Below, one piece after another: positions 53,399-62,185 of a stretch of 64,000 nucleotides of DNA; positions within the stretch are counted from its first letter, which is position 1; each line of letters starts with the position of its first letter. The position numbers were made by a program, and so were the translations under genes. Origin of the DNA: Paenisporosarcina sp. OV554. Lineage in GTDB: Bacteria > Bacillota > Bacilli > Bacillales_A > Planococcaceae. The notes under the pieces were generated by a model. It was not told the origin of the DNA. It did no database searches and worked only from the letters and a program-made list of their open reading frames with translations. Location of the stretch: the NCBI RefSeq assembly GCF_003058165.1, contig NZ_QBUC01000017.1:1-64000 (forward strand), read 5' to 3'.

Positions 53399-54358
53399 TT
53401 AGTTGAGTTCTTGTTTAAGTGATTCAATATTTTTTCTCATGATGGAGAAGTAATCTTCATTTGAATCCTGATCCTTTTTCGAAATCGATTCTAAGTTTTG
53501 TAATGTTAAAGTCTCGGCGCCTGTTTCATTTTTCACAGCTTTTGCCACTTTGTTTGTCAAGTTAGGTTCAAAATAGATGTATTGCAGATTGTTTTCCTTC
53601 ACTAAACTAATGGTTTCTATTAATTCTTTATGTGACGGTTCATCCGTTGGATAAAGCCCACTGATGCCAATTTTATTAAGTCCATATACACCTTCCCAAT
53701 ATCCATATGCTGAATGGGAGACAATGAAGGTGTTATTCTTGGAACCGTTCACCATGTTGTTGAATTCAGTATCCAATTCCTCCAAATCATTTTTTAAGTT
53801 ATTGAAGTTCTTTTCGAATTCCTCTTTATTATCTGGATCAAGTTCTACTAGTACATTTTTGATGTTTTCCGCCACAGTTACTGAACGAATAGGATCTAAC
53901 CAAACATGGGGATCTACATTCATCTCGCTTCCCTGTTCATCATGGCCCTCTTCCTCTTCCTCAGCATGTGCTTCTTCTTTTGCACTGATTAGATCAATAC
54001 CCTTAGTTGCATTTATAATTTTGATATCTTCCTTAATGATAGCTTCAGTTACGCATCCACAAAACCCTCAAGGCCTGTTCCTGAATGAATGAATGAATGC
54101 GTCTCCCTCTGCTAAGTTCACCATCTCTTTAGTAGTCATTTCAATTGAATGTGCATCCGATCCAGGGGGAACGATGTTTTCGGTTGAGATATGTTCTCCG
54201 CCTATTCTTTCCGTGAAATACTGAAAAGGATAGATGGTTGTATAAATTTTGAGCTTATCTTTGCTGTCGTTTTCATTTTTTGTGACTCCTTCTTGACCCC
54301 AAGCGCTCAAAAATAACAGTAATATACCAGAAACGGTAATAATCATAGTTCTCTTCAT
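53399..54358 (-). pseudogene. Zinc ABC transporter binding protein (AdcA/ZnuA type), broken
   Basis: Start ATG 54358 (AAAGGAG upstream). The frame codes YTTIYPFQYFTERIGGEH, then loses frame at a TGAA tetranucleotide repeat (54081-54098; removing one unit restores AFIHSGTGLEGFVDA) and a second time at a one-base deletion near 54051. The rest is intact: acidic His stretch (EEAHAEEEEEGHDEQG), DPHVWLDP, SHSAYGYW and YFEPNLTNKVAKAV. The lipobox reads LSAW where LSAC is expected, so the lipid cysteine is lost too. The internal frame 53399-53923 is only its tail. Confidence 0.9.
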
Positions 54359-54402
54359 TTTTATTCTCCTTTTAATTTGTTTAAAAAAACACTTCATAAG
54401 TA

Positions 54403-54424
54403 TAATGGTAATCATTACGATTTA
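54403..54424 (-). promoter_or_regulatory. Zur-like operator
   Basis: Minus strand: TAAATCGTAATGATTACCAT, matching the known Bacillus Zur box (AAATCGTAAT-N-ATTAC). It lies 45 nt before the start of the broken zinc-binding protein gene. Confidence 0.7.
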
Positions 54425-54537
54425 TAATGTTTTAATAAATGAATAATTTAATCCCATAAAACGCTCCTTTGTTTTAATATCCGATTCAATTCTATTGCTC
54501 CACACACACACATACGGTTGTTTGAGGGGGAATTAAA

Positions 54538-55371
54538 ATGCGAAAAGATGCGCAGCTGTTTTTCGGAATAATTTTATTGTTATTTTTGTCCCCAATGATC
54601 CTGGATGCTTTTTCCTCTACACCTCAAAAAATAGTAATTGCAGAACAACCAGAACCTGAAGAGAATCAAGTCATGGTTACTGCATCTCTCCAAAATGAAG
54701 TACCCAGTATGATTGAACAAACCGAATATAAAAATGCTTTATTGCTATTTACACACTCTCATGAAGCTTTCGTGCCTATCGTAAAAAGCGCAACTGGTCA
54801 AACGGCAGTTTACTCTCCAACCTCGAATATCATGGGATTTGAAGATACTATAAAAAATCATTTTGCCTTAAACTTCATACAAACAGAATTCCTGGCTATC
54901 GATACTATGGACGAAATGAAAAAGACAAATCGTACTTTTTCTGAAGCATATGATGTCGTACGTCCTTTTCTTGCAGCCCAAGTTAAAGGAAAGGAATATG
55001 ATTTAATCATTGATTTACACAGAGATTCAGCAACCAGAAATACCACTACAATTACTCGCAATAATCAGTCTTACGGAAAACTCTATTTTGTAGTAGGGGA
55101 AGATCATCCAAATTTCAAATTAAATAAATCCCTTGCTGAGAATTTGTCAGTTCAATTAAATGAAATGGTTCCTGGGATTTCTCGAGGAGTAATCGGGAAG
55201 AAAGGGGACAATGTGGACGGTATATATAATCAAGATTTGGCTAAGAACATGGTACTAATTGAACTTGGAGGGATTGAAAATTCACAAGAAGAAATCAATC
55301 GTACTATTTCAGTTTTAGCAAAAGCCATTTCAATAATCTTATATAATCAAACATCATTGTCTTCAATTTGA
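54538..55371 (+). CDS. SpoIIP-like peptidoglycan amidase/endopeptidase
   Basis: A membrane-anchored enzyme of the stage II sporulation protein P family; SpoIIP removes stem peptides and cuts cross-links during engulfment. The 277 residues have one N-terminal helix (about 8-25) and the catalytic domain with LLFTHSHEAF (zinc H), DLIIDLHRDSATR, GKLYFVVGEDHPNF and LIELGGIENSQEE. It is shorter than B. subtilis SpoIIP (about 400) and may be a paralogue. GAGGGGGAATTAAA precedes the ATG. A remnant of a second SpoIIP gene lies 1.6 kb away. Confidence 0.88.
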   Translation: MRKDAQLFFGIILLLFLSPMILDAFSSTPQKIVIAEQPEPEENQVMVTASLQNEVPSMIEQTEYKNALLLFTHSHEAFVPIVKSATGQTAVYSPTSNIMGFEDTIKNHFALNFIQTEFLAIDTMDEMKKTNRTFSEAYDVVRPFLAAQVKGKEYDLIIDLHRDSATRNTTTITRNNQSYGKLYFVVGEDHPNFKLNKSLAENLSVQLNEMVPGISRGVIGKKGDNVDGIYNQDLAKNMVLIELGGIENSQEEINRTISVLAKAISIILYNQTSLSSI

Positions 55372-55432
55372 GTATTCCTGACACCCGATTTTAGCAATGA
55401 GAGAAATAGATGATGCAAGTAAAGACAGCACA

Positions 55433-55480
55433 AAAAGTACAACGACCTATCTATATTCATAGATAGGTCGTTGTACTTTT
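55433..55480. terminator. Strong bidirectional terminator
   Basis: A perfect 21-bp stem (arms 55433-55453 and 55460-55480; ACAACGACCTATCTA in the arm) with a TATTCA loop, A-rich before and T-rich after. Confidence 0.92.
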
Positions 55481-55629
55481 CACTTATATATGTGATACTC
55501 AATTTATTTATCACTAAAAATGGTTGGCTTTTTTGTTAGAAGTTAAAAAGTTGGGAAATAATAGTGTGGATTTTACAAGGAACGAACAACAGTTGAGTTA
55601 TAAGTTTACATGGAGGTGAACGATATATT

Positions 55630-56655
55630 TTGAAATTTCCCACTAAATCTCTAAGTTTATTATATTTAATTTCAATTCCACTTTTAATCGTTGGATCCAG
55701 CACGCTTAATTCAGAGGATATAGATTTTGAGTCAGATAAGCTTTTGGGTAACCAGAATGAGACATTGAAGACATCAAGAAACTTTTTGTTAGTGAATAGC
55801 AGAAATGGACAACCCATACCTAATTATAAAATCTACATTTTAGATAGCCAGACTGGTGATCTAGTTACTTCAGCAAAATTTAATAATTCAGGTGAAACGA
55901 AGATAGATGGATTGATACCTGGCAAAGAATACATTATTAAAACAGCATATATAGATGACAGTGGGCAATCAATTGAAAATAAAGAAGAAAAATCATACAT
56001 ACACGAGTCAACAGATACTTTTTTCGGAGTCGAGACATACATAGAGCGTAAGGTAAATTACATTGATGTACCAGTTGTTATGCAGTATCCTGAACTGCCT
56101 AATGGATGCGAAATAACCTCTTTAACAGCTATTCTAAATTCGTATGGAATAGACGTTTCTAAAACTATAATGGCTGATAGATATTTGCCCAAAGTAGCTT
56201 TTAGCACTCAAGATGGCAAAAGATTCGGCCCTAACCCACATATAGCTTTCGCTGGTAATCCTCGTGACTTAAATGGTGGATGGTACGTCTTTGCCAATCC
56301 AATTGTGAAAGCTGCAGAAGATGTAATTGCTGCAAACAAAAAGGATTTATATGCAGAAAATGTGAGTGGAAGTACACGAGAAGAGATTCTATCTTATATT
56401 GATCAAAATATACCTGTGGTTATGTGGGTCACACTTGATTTGTCGCCCCCAATTAAGCGTGGTGGATGGTATATTGAAGGAACGAATGAATTTCATTCTT
56501 CTTTTACGAACCTACATGCAGTTGTCTTAGATGGCTGGGAAGATGGAAAAGTTCATATTATGAACCCACTCAAAGGTCGTGTAAGTCATTCGGAAGATGT
56601 ATTCTTTGATAGTTATGAAGCACTTGGGAGTCAAGCCGTTATTGTCAAAAAATAA
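55630..56655 (+). CDS. C39-like cysteine peptidase, exported
   Basis: A 341-residue secreted or membrane-tethered protein. It has an N-terminal hydrophobic segment (LLYLISIPLLIVGSS), a beta-rich domain with PNYKIYILDSQTGDLVTSAK and GLIPGKEY (a prealbumin-like fold is likely), and a C39-type peptidase domain (about 150-341). Its catalytic residues appear as C in LPNGCEITSLTAIL, H in NLHAVVLDGW and N in HIMNPLKG. Start is TTG 55630, 10 nt after GGAGGTGA. Targets unknown; related YvpB-type proteins are also uncharacterised. Confidence 0.85.
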   Translation: MKFPTKSLSLLYLISIPLLIVGSSTLNSEDIDFESDKLLGNQNETLKTSRNFLLVNSRNGQPIPNYKIYILDSQTGDLVTSAKFNNSGETKIDGLIPGKEYIIKTAYIDDSGQSIENKEEKSYIHESTDTFFGVETYIERKVNYIDVPVVMQYPELPNGCEITSLTAILNSYGIDVSKTIMADRYLPKVAFSTQDGKRFGPNPHIAFAGNPRDLNGGWYVFANPIVKAAEDVIAANKKDLYAENVSGSTREEILSYIDQNIPVVMWVTLDLSPPIKRGGWYIEGTNEFHSSFTNLHAVVLDGWEDGKVHIMNPLKGRVSHSEDVFFDSYEALGSQAVIVKK

Positions 56656-56750
56656 CCGATGGTAAGAGGCTGTTCAGTCATTTTATTCTGCCCCCTTATC
56701 CTATATGTCTAACTCAAAGCGCTTCAGACATCTAATCCTGAAAATGAATC

Positions 56751-56777
56751 AAAGACCACCTTTTAAAGGTGGTCTTT
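56751..56777 (+). terminator. Terminator of the C39-peptidase gene
   Basis: AAAGACCACCTT / AAGGTGGTCTTT stem with a TT loop. Confidence 0.75.
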
Positions 56778-56848
56778 GTCGTTTCAAGATAACTGTTTTC
56801 CATAAATAATCAAGCTTACTTTGCTTTAAATATTGCCATAAAGATTTC

Positions 56849-57013
56849 TTATTCAAGATTATTAACAAGTTCCTCCAACCGTGTCTCTTTTAGTGGACCT
56901 ATGATCTTATGAGCAATTGTTCCATCTGTATTTAGTATATACGTTGTTGGTAACGTTAGTATCTGATAAGCGTCCATTACTTCCCCATTGTTATCAAACA
57001 GAATTGGAAATGG
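56849..57013 (-). pseudogene. C-terminal fragment of a TlpA/ResA-like thioredoxin
   Basis: Codons from about 57013 to the TAA at 56849 read PFPILFDNNGEVMDAYQILT, then LPTTYILNTDGTIAHKIIGP and a helical end. P-T-T-Y/F-I-L/I-D is the cis-proline strand of TlpA/ResA-like extracytoplasmic thioredoxins. The redox C-x-x-C half is missing, replaced by a SpoIIP fragment at the junction. Confidence 0.65.
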
Positions 57014-57252
57014 GAAGTATTCCTTTTGACAAACCAGGAAATTGTTTAGAAAGCTCTCGATCTAGCCCTTCTGCGAACGAAAGATTCCTTTCAAAGTCTT
57101 CATGGCCAGTTCCAACTACAAATAACAGACGAGCATAATCTTCTTCATTTATTTCTATGGTAGTAGAATTTTTTCTCAAAGAGTCGCGATGTATATCTAA
57201 AAAAATTTCTAATTTGCTGTTTTCATCACGTGCAGAACTTACTAACTCTCCC
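57013..57252 (-). pseudogene. Internal fragment of a second SpoIIP-like gene
   Basis: Reads SGELVSSARDENSKLEIFLD, then IHRDSLRKNSTTIEINEEDY, RLLFVVGTGHEDFERNLSFA and GLSKGIL, matching the middle of the intact SpoIIP-like protein encoded 2 kb away (DLHRDS, FVVGEDHPNF, PGISRGVI). Both ends are missing and the frame runs straight into the TlpA fragment. Confidence 0.75.
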
Positions 57253-57384
57253 GATACATTATAAGAACTGGCCGGTTCCGTTTTCTCCTACGCTACTTCA
57301 AGGAGTATTTCGACGAAAAGCCTCTCATATGTTCTGGGTATCTACAATGGCGTCGTTAACTTCTTTGACAATCAAGCAAACTAG

Positions 57385-57421
57385 AAAAAACTCGTCCAAG
57401 ATTCATATGGACGAGTTTTTT
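57385..57421. terminator. Bidirectional terminator-like hairpin
   Basis: AAAAAACTCGTCCA / TGGACGAGTTTTTT stem with a 9-nt loop. It stands among gene fragments. Confidence 0.8.
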
Positions 57422-57537
57422 AGATACATTAGTTTTTTATTGAGTTTTGGAACAAAAAAAGCGTTTGACTAATTGATGTAATCATATACTTTATCGGTTC
57501 ATAACGGATTTTCCAGAAGTTGAATCAATTTTCTTGA

Positions 57538-57675
57538 AGCTTGCAAGCCAAGAATCGTGCACTATATTACGATGCTCTGGATCACGCACATTCGACTGGC
57601 GATGATGAATCGTTTATTCAATTAGTCAGTGATTCTATAAGTGAAAGTTTAGATCTTTGGTTAAGTGTTATCTAG
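57538..57675 (+). pseudogene. C-terminal fragment of a Fic-family protein
   Basis: An open segment without start: NRALYYDALDHAHSTGDDES, then FIQLVSDSISESLDLWLSVI and stop TAG 57673. The Y-Y-D/E-A-L-x-x-A-H followed by F-I-x-L-V/I and S-L-D-L-W resembles the last helices of Fic proteins after the catalytic H-P-F-x-D/E-G-N-G-R motif, which is absent. Confidence 0.5.
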
Positions 57676-57723
57676 ATTGGAAAAGAGAAAGGTCTTAAAG
57701 TTTCTTTTGAAAAATATATACAC

Positions 57724-57772
57724 AAAAAGAGAGTCTAATTAACATATGAATTGGACTCTTTTTCTTTTTTCT
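57724..57772 (+). terminator. Rho-independent terminator
   Basis: AAAAAGAGAGTCTAATT / AATTGGACTCTTTTT imperfect stem followed by CTTTTTT. Confidence 0.7.
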
Positions 57773-57959
57773 TAACACTATACAATCCACAATTCCGATA
57801 TCGACGAGTTGTAAAAAACTGAACCATCAAAACCTATTATTTCCTCCTATAAAATTGAATCTCCCATTTCTAAGAACCGTTTCATGAATGCAATAAGATG
57901 ATTATCCTGGCCACAGAATTATGAAATTCAATCAAGCAATTACATGAAAACACTTGTTT

Positions 57960-59018
57960 TTAGTTTTCCCAAGAAACAATATGCTCGTTAATCTCTTTCT
58001 TGCCATAACGATCTATAAACTTATAAAATTGTTCTCCCTTTTCTTTCCGCTGTCTCAATGCTGTTTTTGAATATAGGTGACATGCTACGAAATGCTGTGG
58101 TTCAATTTCTTTTAGTATTGGCTTTTCTAAAAAACAATCTGGTTTTGCATATAGACACCTTGTTTGAAAAACGCAACCAGGTGGTGGATTGGTCGGACTA
58201 GGTATTTCTCCATATAATTGTATTTTTTCTTTTTGGCTTTCAATGTCTGGATCTGGAACAGGAATTGCATCAAGTAGAGCCATAGTATAAGGATGTAGGG
58301 GTTTAGAATACAATTTCTCACTAGTTGTTAATTCCATCATATTCCCTAAATACATAACTCCAATCCGGTCACTAATTAGTCTCACCATTGACAGGTCATG
58401 AGAGATAAATAAATAGGTTAAATTTTGCTTTTTTTGAAGATCCATCATTAAATTTACTATTTGTGCTTGGACAGAAACATCCAAAGCTGATATTGGCTCG
58501 TCAGCAATAATAAATTCTGGTTGTAACGAAAGTGCACGTGCAATACCAATCCTTTGTCGTTGTCCTCCGCTGAATTCATGAGCATAGTAATTGGCATGCA
58601 TTGGATTTAAACCAACAGTCTCTAACAAGTCATACACTTTTTCATTACGTTCTTTCCCTTTGTACATCCCATGTATATCAAGACCCTCTGCAATAATATC
58701 TCTAACTATCATTCTAGGATTTAACGAAGCATACGGATCTTGAAATACCATTTGCATTTTTTTACTAATGGCTTTCGATTCCTTCCGATTTAACTTATGT
58801 ACGTTTTTCCCTTGATAGATAACTTCACCTTCTGTTGCTTCGGAAAGTCGGATAATCGTTCTTCCAGTAGTTGATTTGCCACATCCAGACTCTCCAACTA
58901 AGCCTAACGTTTCTCCTTGATAAATCGTAAAAGAGACATTGTCCACTGCTTTTAGGACTTGGTTTTTCCCTACTTTATAGTATTTCTTTAAATTTTTAAC
59001 TTCTAACAGTTTATTCAT
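57960..59018 (-). CDS. oppF: Oligopeptide ABC transporter ATPase OppF
   Basis: One of the two ATPases of the oligopeptide importer. The 352 residues have Walker A GESGCGKSTT, signature FSGGQRQRIGIA, Walker B FIIADEPISALD and H-loop FISHDL. The C-terminal extension has cysteines (GCVFQTRCLYAKPDC). It is the last gene of oppABCDF and 53 nt follow the oppD stop, enough for its own ribosome site (AAAGGGGC). Confidence 0.94.
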   Translation of the reverse strand: MNKLLEVKNLKKYYKVGKNQVLKAVDNVSFTIYQGETLGLVGESGCGKSTTGRTIIRLSEATEGEVIYQGKNVHKLNRKESKAISKKMQMVFQDPYASLNPRMIVRDIIAEGLDIHGMYKGKERNEKVYDLLETVGLNPMHANYYAHEFSGGQRQRIGIARALSLQPEFIIADEPISALDVSVQAQIVNLMMDLQKKQNLTYLFISHDLSMVRLISDRIGVMYLGNMMELTTSEKLYSKPLHPYTMALLDAIPVPDPDIESQKEKIQLYGEIPSPTNPPPGCVFQTRCLYAKPDCFLEKPILKEIEPQHFVACHLYSKTALRQRKEKGEQFYKFIDRYGKKEINEHIVSWEN

Positions 59019-59071
59019 TATTCACCGCCCCTTTCTAGAATACGAATAAGAGATGTATCCTTCTTTCCGAA

Positions 59072-60085
59072 CTAATGAGTAATAGAGTATACTCGTGGTG
59101 CCCGTGATGCCCTTGAATCTGTTAACCAACAGCTAACTTGATGAGTTGATGATTGATCAAATTGCTCCGGATGATACTGATCACAAACGTCCATTGCATG
59201 TGAGCACCGCTCTGAAAATGCACATCCCTTTGGTAAAATGCTTAAATCTGGAGGGCTTCCTTCAATTACTGCTAGTTTTTCACAAAAGTCATGGTCTAGT
59301 TTTGGTATCGATTTTAACAATCCAAGTGTGTAAGGATGCTGCGGATGGTAGAAAATCTCTCTTAGAGTCCCCCTTTCGACAATCTCACCAGCGTACATAA
59401 CATTTACTCGGTCAGAAAACTTGGCTACAACCCCTAAATCATGAGTTATGATAATGATTGCCATACCCATTTTTTCTTGCAATTCTTTTAAAAGATTTAA
59501 AATCTCCGCTTGAATAGTGACATCTAGGGCTGTAGTAGGTTCATCAGCAATTAATAAATCTGGTTCACAAATTAGTGCCATGGCAATAACGATCCGTTGC
59601 CTCATTCCACCACTTAATTGATGGGGATATTTCGTACAGCAATGAACGGGGTTTGCGATACGTACTTGTCGAATTAATTCTATTGCTTTTTCTCTAGCCT
59701 TCTTCTTTTTGTAACCTTTATGAATCATCAAGCCTTCAGCAATCTGATCTCCCACTGTCATGGTTGGATTAAGAGAGCTCATTGGGTCTTGGAATACCAT
59801 TCCAATTCGGTCGCCTCTGTACTTTACTAATTCTTTTTTATTCATTGTTGTAATTTCTTTTCCATCAAACATAATCGAACCATCCATTATACGGCCTGTT
59901 TTTTCTGGTAATAGCCTCATGATGCTTTTTGCAGTTACAGACTTTCCACATCCAGACTCTCCGACAATTGCTAATACCTCCCCTTTATTCACATGGAAAG
60001 AAACATTTCTTACTGCATGAACTGTTTTTTCCTTAGATTTAAAGGTAATTGATAAATTATTAACATCTAAAAGTAGCTCCATCAT
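59072..60085 (-). CDS. oppD: Oligopeptide ABC transporter ATPase OppD
   Basis: Second ATPase of the importer, 337 residues: Walker A GESGCGKSVTAKS, signature LSGGMRQRIVIA, Walker B LLIADEPTTALD, H-loop IITHDLGVVAKF, and the cysteine-bearing C-terminal end (GCAFSERCSHAMDVC) that in D-type subunits may hold an Fe4S4 cluster. Lies 7 nt after oppC. Confidence 0.94.
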   Translation of the reverse strand: MMELLLDVNNLSITFKSKEKTVHAVRNVSFHVNKGEVLAIVGESGCGKSVTAKSIMRLLPEKTGRIMDGSIMFDGKEITTMNKKELVKYRGDRIGMVFQDPMSSLNPTMTVGDQIAEGLMIHKGYKKKKAREKAIELIRQVRIANPVHCCTKYPHQLSGGMRQRIVIAMALICEPDLLIADEPTTALDVTIQAEILNLLKELQEKMGMAIIIITHDLGVVAKFSDRVNVMYAGEIVERGTLREIFYHPQHPYTLGLLKSIPKLDHDFCEKLAVIEGSPPDLSILPKGCAFSERCSHAMDVCDQYHPEQFDQSSTHQVSCWLTDSRASRAPRVYSITH

Positions 60086-60092
60086 TATCCCC

Positions 60093-61013
60093 CTACCTTT
60101 TCAATTTTGGATCTAATGCATCACGAAGTCCGTCACCTAAAACGTTAAATGCAAACATAGTTAAAGATATAAAGAATGCTGGGAAAAAGAGTCTCCATAT
60201 TTCACCGGTTAATAATGTAACTAGACCTTCGGAAGTCATTGTTCCCCAACTAGCTAGAGGCACAGGTACACCTAACCCTAAAAAGCTGAGTGTAGCTTCT
60301 GCGAAAATCGCACCTGGAACAGAAAGTGTGATACTAATGATAATTGGTCCCATAGCGTTGGGTATCAGTTGCTTAAATAATATTCTAAAAAGGCCTCCCC
60401 CCATGACTTTTGTAGCTAATACAAACTCTGATTCTTTTAATCTTAGAATTTCTCCTCTTACAAGTCGCGCCATGCCTACCCATCCTGTTGCGGCCATTGC
60501 AATAATGATTGTAAGTAAACCTGGTTCCAATACCACCATTAATAGAATTGTAATTAATAGATGTGGTAAACCATATAGGATATCTACGATTCGCATCATT
60601 ATTTCATCTGTCTTTCCGCCCTTGTACGCAGCAATTCCACCCCAAAGAACACCAACAATTACATCAATTACAACTGCTGTTATTCCAATGAAAAGTGAGA
60701 TTCTAGCACCAACCCATGTCCTAGAAAATAAATCTCTCCCTAAATCATCTGTACCAAACCAATGATTTAATGAAGGTGGAAGATTCGAATCTAGTAAGCT
60801 TTGTTCTGAATAAGAATAAGGAACAATAAAGGGACCAATAATTGACATAATGATTAATCCGATAATAATGCCAAAACCCGTCATCGCTAACTTATTTTCT
60901 CTTAATCTATAAAAAGCATCTTTCCAAAACGATCTACTTTTCTTCAGGCTAAGCTTTTGATTATTTAAACCACTTTGTTTTTTTGAAAATAAATGATCGG
61001 GTACAGATTGCAA
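60093..61013 (-). CDS. oppC: Oligopeptide ABC permease OppC
   Basis: A 306-residue membrane subunit with an N-terminal cytoplasmic region (SFWKDAFYRLRENKLAMTGF, the OppC N-terminal domain), the HWFGTDDLGRDLFSRTWVGA segment and the EAA loop VLATKVMGGGLFRILFKQLI. It starts two bases after the oppB stop. Confidence 0.94.
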   Translation of the reverse strand: MQSVPDHLFSKKQSGLNNQKLSLKKSRSFWKDAFYRLRENKLAMTGFGIIIGLIIMSIIGPFIVPYSYSEQSLLDSNLPPSLNHWFGTDDLGRDLFSRTWVGARISLFIGITAVVIDVIVGVLWGGIAAYKGGKTDEIMMRIVDILYGLPHLLITILLMVVLEPGLLTIIIAMAATGWVGMARLVRGEILRLKESEFVLATKVMGGGLFRILFKQLIPNAMGPIIISITLSVPGAIFAEATLSFLGLGVPVPLASWGTMTSEGLVTLLTGEIWRLFFPAFFISLTMFAFNVLGDGLRDALDPKLKR

Positions 61014-61015
61014 GA

Positions 61016-61945
61016 CTAATCCCTCCCCTTAATCAATTTGATTCTTGGATCTATTACTCCATAAGCTATATCAACTAATATGACAAAAAATACTAATATT
61101 GCACTATAAAAAAAAGAAGTTCCTAATATAAGTGGATAGTCTCTATCTGAAATTCCTTCAACAAAGTATTTCCCTAGACCTGGTATACCGAAAATTTGTT
61201 CTATTACAAAACTACCAGTTAAGATAGTAGCTGTAATAGGACCTAAAATTGTTACAACAGGAATTAAGGCATTTCGTAAGACGTGTACAATAATAAATCG
61301 ATATCCCGTTACTCCTTTGGCAAGTGCGGTTTGGATATAATCCATCGAAAGCACTTCTAGGATACTGGATCGAGTTAATCTAGCAATATACGCCATCGGT
61401 GCAACAGCTAAAGCAATACTAGGTAATATAGAGTGTTGCCATGTCCCCCAAGTTGCTACAGGAAACCACTGAAGCTTGATCGCAAAAAAATTAATGAGAA
61501 TTGTAGCAAAGATAAAACTTGGAACAGATAGACCGAGAATAGCTATTATCATCGCCATATAATCAAATGATTTATTGTGATTAAAAGCAGCAATAATACC
61601 TAACAAGATTCCAAAAAATATAGCAATCGCTAATGCTTGGATTCCTAAAATTGCTGAAACTGGAAAGCCTGTTGCAATCAATTCATTAACCGTTTGATTA
61701 TCCCATTTTATAGATGGACCAAAATCCAGAAATAAAGCACCCTTTAAGTATTTAAAATATTGAACCATAATTGGGTCATTCAACCCATAATGATCTCGTA
61801 AATTATCTAACACTTGTTCAGGAACTCTAGCATCACTCGTAAACGGATCTCCAGGGATAGCACTCATGAGCACAAAGGTAAGAGTAATAATAAAAAAGAG
61901 TGTTATTACAGCCCCTATTAATCGTCGAAACATAAACTGAAGCAC
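61016..61945 (-). CDS. oppB: Oligopeptide ABC permease OppB
   Basis: A 309-residue membrane subunit with six helices. Diagnostic parts are the N-terminal RRLIGAVITLFFIITLTFVL, the loop YGLNDPIMVQYFKYLKGALF with DFGPSIKW, and the EAA loop QTALAKGVTGYRFIIVHVLR. It follows oppA after a 240-nt gap containing an attenuator-like hairpin. Confidence 0.94.
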   Translation of the reverse strand: MLQFMFRRLIGAVITLFFIITLTFVLMSAIPGDPFTSDARVPEQVLDNLRDHYGLNDPIMVQYFKYLKGALFLDFGPSIKWDNQTVNELIATGFPVSAILGIQALAIAIFFGILLGIIAAFNHNKSFDYMAMIIAILGLSVPSFIFATILINFFAIKLQWFPVATWGTWQHSILPSIALAVAPMAYIARLTRSSILEVLSMDYIQTALAKGVTGYRFIIVHVLRNALIPVVTILGPITATILTGSFVIEQIFGIPGLGKYFVEGISDRDYPLILGTSFFYSAILVFFVILVDIAYGVIDPRIKLIKGRD

Positions 61946-61996
61946 GGAACTCCTCCTTTACCTAAAATCCTTAATGATTAATTCTAAATAGATATA

Positions 61997-62052
61997 TAAG
62001 AAAACATCCTAATTTGGTATTAAACAATAACCATCAACCAAAGTAAGGATGT
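61997..62052 (-). terminator. Attenuator-like hairpin between oppA and oppB
   Basis: On the minus strand ACATCCT pairs with AGGATGT, and inner TTTGGT with ACCAAA; TTTTCTT follows. It would let only part of the transcripts reach oppBCDF, giving the usual excess of binding protein. Confidence 0.6.
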
Positions 62053-62185
62053 ATTCTCTTGTTTCTATAAATGTTTCTCATTTTTACAAGTCACTAAAAA
62101 TGAACAATACCTTATACTACTACCTTGTAAAACCTAGATTAGTCGGGTGAAAAATACTTTAATGGTTTACTAATAAAAAATCTTA

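Noticed and set aside
57013-57252. Reading frame 56994-57179 as a real small gene
   Set aside because: It is an internal piece of a SpoIIP-like gene that has lost both ends and runs into another fragment.
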